Source: Megasphaera sp. MJR8396C (lineage in GTDB: Bacteria; Bacillota; Negativicutes; Veillonellales; Megasphaeraceae). From it: a stretch of DNA of 54,735 nucleotides. This document shows, in pieces, positions 50,235 to 54,735 of this stretch. A program made the translations under genes and the position numbers. The notes below the pieces were generated by a model, which worked only from the letters and a program-made list of their open reading frames with translations, was not told where the DNA came from and did no database searches. How positions within the stretch are numbered: the first letter of the stretch is position 1; every line of letters starts with the position of its first letter. Location of the stretch: positions 9,189 through 63,923 of the forward strand of contig NZ_KQ958201.1 in NCBI RefSeq assembly GCF_001546855.1. The letters run 5' to 3'.

Positions 50235-51281
50235 CTAAAGAATTGCTTTGCTCATGGCATCCACGTGTGATTCTGTAACCTGCATGACATCCTTCATATA
50301 TGAATCCATGTAGGCCCAATCAGGATTTCCTTCACTATCAATAGGAAGTTTAATTTTCTCAGACCTTAATAAATCGGGGAATAATCCATAATTGTAGGAA
50401 TATTTGCGAGCTATTGGTTGCAAACAGGCAGTCAAAAACCGGCAAGCTCCTTCATTCAGAGCGCTTGTATCTATGTAATAAATATCACGACCGGATACAA
50501 ACTTTTCTTGCTGATAAAAAAAAGCTGAATTCTCTGCTCCAAATGAAATAACTCCTGCCGGACTTGGCTTCATTTCATCGTTTTGCTGAACCCGGTACTT
50601 AATACCATTATCAAATTTTGTTCTTACAACATAAGGGATTCCACCAGCATCCTCTACAACCTGTCTTTCATGAAGTACAGGCGGCTTCATTATCTTAGGA
50701 AACAATTTGCCAATTTCAAACTCTTTCCACTGCGATATATCAACAACCGTCTTCTTCTTATCGACAAGCCTCAGATGCTCAAGGCAAGCCTCAGCTTCCT
50801 TCATGACGTCCGCCATGAAGGAAGCCATGTAGTCCCAATCAGGATCTCCATGAGAATCGACGGGGAGTTTAATAGTTTCAGAAGATATCGTCTGTGAATT
50901 TAATTGATCAGAGTAAGTGTATTTTGTCAAAGAAGATCGGATTGCTGTTGACAAAAACAAACCGTTTCTCTCATTAATATGTTTGTTCCGAAGTATAAGA
51001 ATGGCAGAACCGGCTCCACCCCTCCCCAGAAAATCAACCGATTGGTAAAAAGCCGAACCATCAAGAGGACTGACCGTGATACAATTTTTCTCATCAAGAA
51101 CTTCTCCATTTTTTGACTCGCAATATTTCACAACTCCATTATTGAAGTTTCCAGATGCCACAAATGGGATATCCCCCTCTTCATATGCTGCTTGGCTGCG
51201 AGATACAGGACGACCTATTTCAAACAAATGTCCAATCTCGAACTTTTTCCATTTGCTCGTATTAATCTTCGCCACTGTCAT
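50235..51281 (-). CDS. Restriction-modification specificity subunit (BcgI B-like / type I S-like)
   Basis: 348 residues with two target-recognition domains in tandem. Each half opens with the same block (WKKFEIGHLFEIGRP at 12, WKEFEIGKLFPKIMKP near 187) and ends with a helical spacer (DPDWDYMASFMADVMKEAEA, then NPDWAYMDSYMKDVMQVTES), the layout of S subunits reading a split target. 348 residues matches the BcgI B subunit, as I recall it, better than classic type I S (about 400-450). The start overlaps the A-type gene by about 20 bases, giving coupled translation. It sets the recognition sequence for both methylation and cutting. Confidence 0.88.
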   Translation of the reverse strand: MTVAKINTSKWKKFEIGHLFEIGRPVSRSQAAYEEGDIPFVASGNFNNGVVKYCESKNGEVLDEKNCITVSPLDGSAFYQSVDFLGRGGAGSAILILRNKHINERNGLFLSTAIRSSLTKYTYSDQLNSQTISSETIKLPVDSHGDPDWDYMASFMADVMKEAEACLEHLRLVDKKKTVVDISQWKEFEIGKLFPKIMKPPVLHERQVVEDAGGIPYVVRTKFDNGIKYRVQQNDEMKPSPAGVISFGAENSAFFYQQEKFVSGRDIYYIDTSALNEGACRFLTACLQPIARKYSYNYGLFPDLLRSEKIKLPIDSEGNPDWAYMDSYMKDVMQVTESHVDAMSKAIL

Positions 51282-53094
51282 CACCGACCTTCTTCAGGCT
51301 TATCATTACGTCTCCATCACCTTCACTAATACAACTCGAATACATAGCAGTCTCTAGCAATTTATCGCCAAAGGCCTTGGCGTCAATCCCTTTTTGGAAC
51401 ATCAGATAATCCATTGCCGTCTTCCTAAAGTCTTCCTCGAATATCTCGAATGGTTTTTGCGGGACCTGATAGGACAGGTGTTCGCCAGACTTTACCCATT
51501 GGCACGTCTCGTCGCCGGACTGTTTCTCGACGATATCCACCCAATAATCCTCAATATCAGACCATTTTCCATAGATGTCATGACGTCCCTTGTTCTTGAC
51601 CGTTGCCAATCCGTCCGATTCCATGTAGCAAGCAAACAAATCCTTTCCTTCTTGAGGAATTCCCGACTCGAATACGAAAATAGAGGTCGTGACGCCGACA
51701 TTGAAGAACAGGTCTTCCGGCAGTTTTATAACCTTCTTTAAGCGGTGATGTGATAGAATTCGCTTTATTTGCCCCTTCGATGTCTTTTCAAGCTTCTTGT
51801 CCGGCATAATGAATGCGCACATCGTATGCTCAGGCACATTGTCCAATACATTCTCGACAATCTTCATGCAGCCGTACTTTTTCTCGTATGGCGGATTCAT
51901 CAAAACTTTAGTAATACCTTGTTTCGCAATCCATTTGCCGGCCTCTTCGGTTCTTGCGTCCAACTGCTCAAGGTTGGTCTTGCCATCCTTGTGAATTAGC
52001 ATGTTTGCACAAGCAAGGGCATAAATTTCACGGTCAAACTCGATGCCGTAGAGTTGAGATTGCTTGATTTTTTTCGCCTTGTTGGTTTGTGCTCCGCCGG
52101 CCTCAAAGATCATGTTGGCCATAGCCTTGACTAAGAAGCCTCCTGAACCGCAGGTAGCGTCCAGTACCTTGTCGTCCTTATTGACTTCAAGAATCCGATA
52201 CATGAAATCCGTTATATGTTCGGGCGTAAAAATCTGCCCAGCTTCGGACTTCTTCTTGTAGCGATTGAACTCATTGAAGAAAATGCCCATGACATCCTCA
52301 CCGCGCCATGCATCAGAATTAAGGCAATCGGAAATCGCAGTTACCCAATCGATGAACTGCCCAATCAAATCTTTAACATGCTGTTGAGCTTTTTCATCTT
52401 CACTATTGACGTTGAGATTCATACGAATTTCAGAAAACACGTCGAGAAGTAATTCCAGTTTCTGATTCTGACTTTTATCCCGAATTAAGGCCTTATTCAG
52501 CGAGGACTGAATGGCGTTCGTAAACATCTGATAGTCCATCCCCTTGACCATCAGAGCATCATATCGTCTCGCGACAAGGGCGCAAGCAGTAAAAATCATT
52601 CGGTGATATAGATTTTTGATACCAAATTCAAAATGAAGGCAGTTGTTAATTTTCGCTGTTAGCGAGTATATATATTCTTTGTCGATGTGGTCAACCGTAA
52701 ACAGAGCCGCATAGTACTCAATATTTTGAAGTTCTTTCGTACCTTCCCCCTCATATTCTTGAGTCCCCTTAAACACGCGCACATCGTCACCATTATACAG
52801 AATGCCTACGACATGATTATACTGTTCCTCAAGGATTCTGACGTTCTTCAGAACTTCGTTCACTTGTTTTTCACCAAGCGCAATCTTTGAGGATTTCGTC
52901 TCAAGCACAACAGCCGTATCTGCATGATTATCAGGCAGGTACCATCCGTCGGGCTTATCGGCCACACCGGTAAACCCAAGTTGATTGAATGTCGTAAGCT
53001 GACCAACACCCGCTCGAACACCTTTTTTATCCGCAAAGCCAAGAATATCCCGTGCCTTATCGCGCACTTCATCCTCAGTCAATTGTTTTCCCAT
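51262..53094 (-). CDS. BcgI A-like nuclease-methyltransferase fusion (type IIB restriction-modification)
   Basis: 610 residues. N-terminal nuclease part (1-130): GVADKPDGWYL, then DTAVVLETKSSKI gives the D...EXK pattern of the type I R N-terminal/PD-(D/E)XK fold. A helical linker follows; the N6-adenine methyltransferase domain has GQIFTPEHITDFMYRIL, the SAM motif DATCGSGGFLVKAMA and the catalytic VLMNPPYEKKYG. Together with the downstream S-type gene it forms an A2B-like complex; BcgI-type enzymes cut on both sides of their split site. No separate HsdR gene is present. Alternative: an M subunit of a type I system with an HsdR N-terminal-like extension. Confidence 0.85.
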   Translation of the reverse strand: MGKQLTEDEVRDKARDILGFADKKGVRAGVGQLTTFNQLGFTGVADKPDGWYLPDNHADTAVVLETKSSKIALGEKQVNEVLKNVRILEEQYNHVVGILYNGDDVRVFKGTQEYEGEGTKELQNIEYYAALFTVDHIDKEYIYSLTAKINNCLHFEFGIKNLYHRMIFTACALVARRYDALMVKGMDYQMFTNAIQSSLNKALIRDKSQNQKLELLLDVFSEIRMNLNVNSEDEKAQQHVKDLIGQFIDWVTAISDCLNSDAWRGEDVMGIFFNEFNRYKKKSEAGQIFTPEHITDFMYRILEVNKDDKVLDATCGSGGFLVKAMANMIFEAGGAQTNKAKKIKQSQLYGIEFDREIYALACANMLIHKDGKTNLEQLDARTEEAGKWIAKQGITKVLMNPPYEKKYGCMKIVENVLDNVPEHTMCAFIMPDKKLEKTSKGQIKRILSHHRLKKVIKLPEDLFFNVGVTTSIFVFESGIPQEGKDLFACYMESDGLATVKNKGRHDIYGKWSDIEDYWVDIVEKQSGDETCQWVKSGEHLSYQVPQKPFEIFEEDFRKTAMDYLMFQKGIDAKAFGDKLLETAMYSSCISEGDGDVMISLKKVGDDSGED

Positions 53095-53207
53095 TACTCG
53101 TTACCTCTCTTGCTGTAAAATTCCACTTCCGATAGGAGGTGATCTTTATCTTCCGTTCATGTAAAGCTGTATTTTCTATTTTAACGATGCCCCTGAAGGT
53201 TTCATCA

Positions 53208-53621
53208 TCATCGGATCTGCAAGGATATTTTTATATCCGAAGCATCTTTAATCGTTTGCTGGTTATGACAACGAAGACATTCTGACCGTACCAGATTCTC
53301 AATAGCAGAACGTCCAAAATTGTCCAGCGAGAGGTACATCTTGATAATAGCTACGAATTGATCCTCGAGCTCCCATTTTTGTGGTTTCGTGTCTTCATCC
53401 GTTAAGGAAGATTCATCATCGGTTCTCCCCATCATATAATCGAGGCGTTTATCAAATAAATCCGCTATCCGTACGAGCCTGCCAGAATCAGGCATACGGG
53501 TACCCTTTTCCCACATGGCCACGGCGGCTTTGGATACACCAATTTTTGCCGCCAAGTCGGCCTGGGTAAGATGATTTTCTTTTCGTTGTTTTCGAAGCCG
53601 TTCTGCAAAAGAATCTCCCAT
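53208..53621 (-). CDS. XRE-family helix-turn-helix regulator
   Basis: 137 residues. HTH_3 at 6-61: FAERLRKQRKENHLTQADLA, KIGVSKAAVAMWEKGTRMPD. The C-terminal half is acidic then helical with CLRCHN, unknown. AGGAGCGGCGACATG-type site precedes the ATG. It lies 113 bases upstream of the restriction-modification pair on the same strand, so it may act as a controller protein, though it is longer than usual C proteins (about 80-100). A prophage-repressor origin is possible. Confidence 0.85.
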   Translation of the reverse strand: MGDSFAERLRKQRKENHLTQADLAAKIGVSKAAVAMWEKGTRMPDSGRLVRIADLFDKRLDYMMGRTDDESSLTDEDTKPQKWELEDQFVAIIKMYLSLDNFGRSAIENLVRSECLRCHNQQTIKDASDIKISLQIR

Positions 53622-53842
53622 GTCGCCGCTCCTTTCTTCACATCATGTAAACTAATTATATCATATTTCGTGAATTAAGTATATATTTCAGTTTATTAAT
53701 TCACATTAAGTTAATTATATTTTATATTCAGTTAACTATTTGTATGGTTTATGATTAAATAATCATCATTTTGTGATATCACCAGTCATGTGAGTCACTT
53801 ATCTTCTTAAAAGAAATCCCTCTATCGCGTCACCAATTATTC
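53622..53842. promoter_or_regulatory. AT-rich region upstream of the XRE gene with repeat operators
   Basis: GTGAATTAA (53670-53678) and TTAATTCAC (53696-53704) form an inverted repeat 17 bases apart; further TTAATT/GTTAAC-type motifs lie at about 53707-53745. Likely autoregulatory sites of the XRE protein. I see no gene in this 339-base gap up to 53960 besides the terminator at its far end. Confidence 0.45.
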
Positions 53843-53909
53843 GTCAAAAAAACAAGGCACACATAGAAACAATCTCACTCGTGAGTTGTCTTTACGCATG
53901 CCTTGTTTT
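53843..53909 (-). terminator. Terminator of the sigma-like gene
   Basis: AAAACAAGGCA (53849-53859) pairs with TGCCTTGTTTT (53899-53909), followed by T-rich sequence on the minus strand. Confidence 0.75.
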
Positions 53910-53960
53910 GTTATAAAAAAATATATATCGATAGGATCAATTATTTTAATCGCTATATTT

Positions 53961-54557
53961 TCAGTCTGCCAATATCGGATTTTTCGCAATGATATGGGCT
54001 AATCGTTCCATTCCCGCACCGACAATTCGTCGGATAGTCGCCTCACTAAGGTGATATTTTCTGGCTATTTTTCGATAAGAGTGCCCGTGCATATGATGCC
54101 AGATGATGCAGTTTCGTTCTTTTTCGCTCAACGAATATAAGGCATCCCACACTTGCTCCTGGCGCTCAGCCGCATTGTATTGATGCTCCGGACATTGCGC
54201 AATCGGTGCCATACAGCCTTCCGGCAAATCGGTTAAGCCACCGTTTTCGTCTTCCACGTTTTTTTGTATGTTTGAATTATATTTTTCCATATGATATGAT
54301 TCCCGTTCTAGAAAATTATGAATGCTCATTTGCATGGCTTGCTGCACCGTTCCCGGCTTTTCTAAGTCAAAGTCCATGATGCAAAGAAAGGCCGCACTGT
54401 GTATCGATGATTGAAGATCTTCAGAATATCGATAGTGACGAGCATATTGTCCCAGATGTTTTCTAAATAAAGGCCTAAACTGGTCAAAAAGGATTTCAAC
54501 AGCGGTCTCATCGCCTCTTTGTGCTTCACGGACATAATGTCTTAACGTTGCGGTCAT
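53961..54557 (-). CDS. Sigma-70-family (ECF-like) factor
   Basis: 198 residues from MTATLRHYVREAQRGDETA; AAGGAGTGTGTAACC precedes the ATG, and the longer frame to 54668 reads through a terminator. Region 2-like part: AVEILFDQFRPLFRKHLG, YRYSEDLQSSIHSAAFLCIM. Region 4 helix-turn-helix: ALYSLSEKERNCIIWHHMHG, HSYRKIARKYHLSEATIRRI. The linker (95-135) is longer than in most ECF factors. No anti-sigma gene is adjacent. Similar small sigma-like proteins occur near mobile or competence genes; the target regulon is unknown. Confidence 0.82.
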   Translation of the reverse strand: MTATLRHYVREAQRGDETAVEILFDQFRPLFRKHLGQYARHYRYSEDLQSSIHSAAFLCIMDFDLEKPGTVQQAMQMSIHNFLERESYHMEKYNSNIQKNVEDENGGLTDLPEGCMAPIAQCPEHQYNAAERQEQVWDALYSLSEKERNCIIWHHMHGHSYRKIARKYHLSEATIRRIVGAGMERLAHIIAKNPILAD

Positions 54558-54637
54558 GGTTACACACTCCTTACTTATGGTGATGTCAAAATTAGGACCC
54601 CTCTCGGTATGAATGAATCTACAAAAATTCAGATACG

Positions 54638-54671
54638 GAAAATACCCTGAGCGGCAGGCGCCGCCCAAGGT
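54638..54671 (-). terminator. Terminator of the gene entering from the right edge
   Basis: ACCCTGAGCGGC (54644-54655) pairs with GCCGCCCAAGGT (54660-54671) with G-U pairs; ATTTTCC follows on the minus strand. Confidence 0.6.
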
Positions 54672-54694
54672 ATCCCCCTATATAAGTCTCTCGC

Positions 54695-54735
54695 TTATTC
54701 GAGAATTTCGACTTTACGTGTTACGATCTGGCTGG
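54695..54735 (-). CDS. C-terminal fragment of a gene cut by the window edge
   Basis: The minus strand reads SQIVTRKVEILE then TAA, followed by a terminator. Too short to identify. Confidence 0.45.
   Translation of the reverse strand, partial: SQIVTRKVEILE

Overview
The window most likely comes from a Negativicutes chromosome, probably Megasphaera or a close Veillonellaceae relative. The reasons are a trimeric autotransporter with an extended signal peptide (a diderm trait) next to Firmicutes-type gene order (ylxM-ffh-rpsP-khpA-ylqD-rimM-trmD), Firmicutes-type promoters and strong AGGAGG ribosome binding sites. The genus is inferred from sequence style; no search was run.

Layout. 1-3191: a trimeric autotransporter adhesin whose frame is broken at a run of eight G, probably phase-variable. 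3486-5621: a TetR-family regulator gene split in two by a 1.5 kb IS200/IS605-type element carrying only tnpB. The regulator is divergent from a YcaC-like hydrolase (5871-6554). 6719-14346: housekeeping and stress genes: DJ-1/PfpI protein, MarR regulator plus OpuB-type compatible-solute ABC transporter, MmcQ/YjbR protein, KptA, malic/malolactic enzyme, and a MntA-HepT toxin-antitoxin pair. 14545-14800: a four-repeat CRISPR array without cas genes nearby. 15207-16997: secreted and acetyltransferase genes.

17248-22737 is an AT-rich block, all on the minus strand, that looks horizontally acquired: an M42-family peptidase, an unannotated 33-residue peptide with a CxxxC motif and its own consensus promoter and terminator, a radical SAM/SPASM enzyme, and a SNF2-family ATPase translationally coupled to it. 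I read this as a candidate ribosomally made, post-translationally modified peptide system with an unusual SNF2 partner. It is the best candidate here for an undescribed system.

24000-36032 is the conserved core: yebC, an RNA methyltransferase, trmD, rimM, ylqD, khpA, rpsP, ffh, ylxM, a molybdopterin oxidoreductase, a stand-alone AICAR transformylase under a ZTP riboswitch, a P-loop/Asp23 fusion, a PHP phosphatase and leucyl aminopeptidase. 36255-38109 holds an odd membrane protein with a nuclease-like core and a partner gene.

38507-44763 is an accessory hotspot between tRNA-Lys and rlmH: decayed RhuM gene, Abi-family protein, then a 4.1 kb island (LysR, small protein, flavodoxin, alpha/beta hydrolase, cyclophilin-like protein) bounded by 98-bp direct repeats made from the 3' end of rlmH and its terminator. 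The core resumes with rlmH, an HtrA protease, walJ, two tRNA-Ile genes, an aminotransferase and an Fsr-like transporter. The right end carries a BcgI-like restriction-modification pair with an XRE regulator, and a small sigma-like factor.
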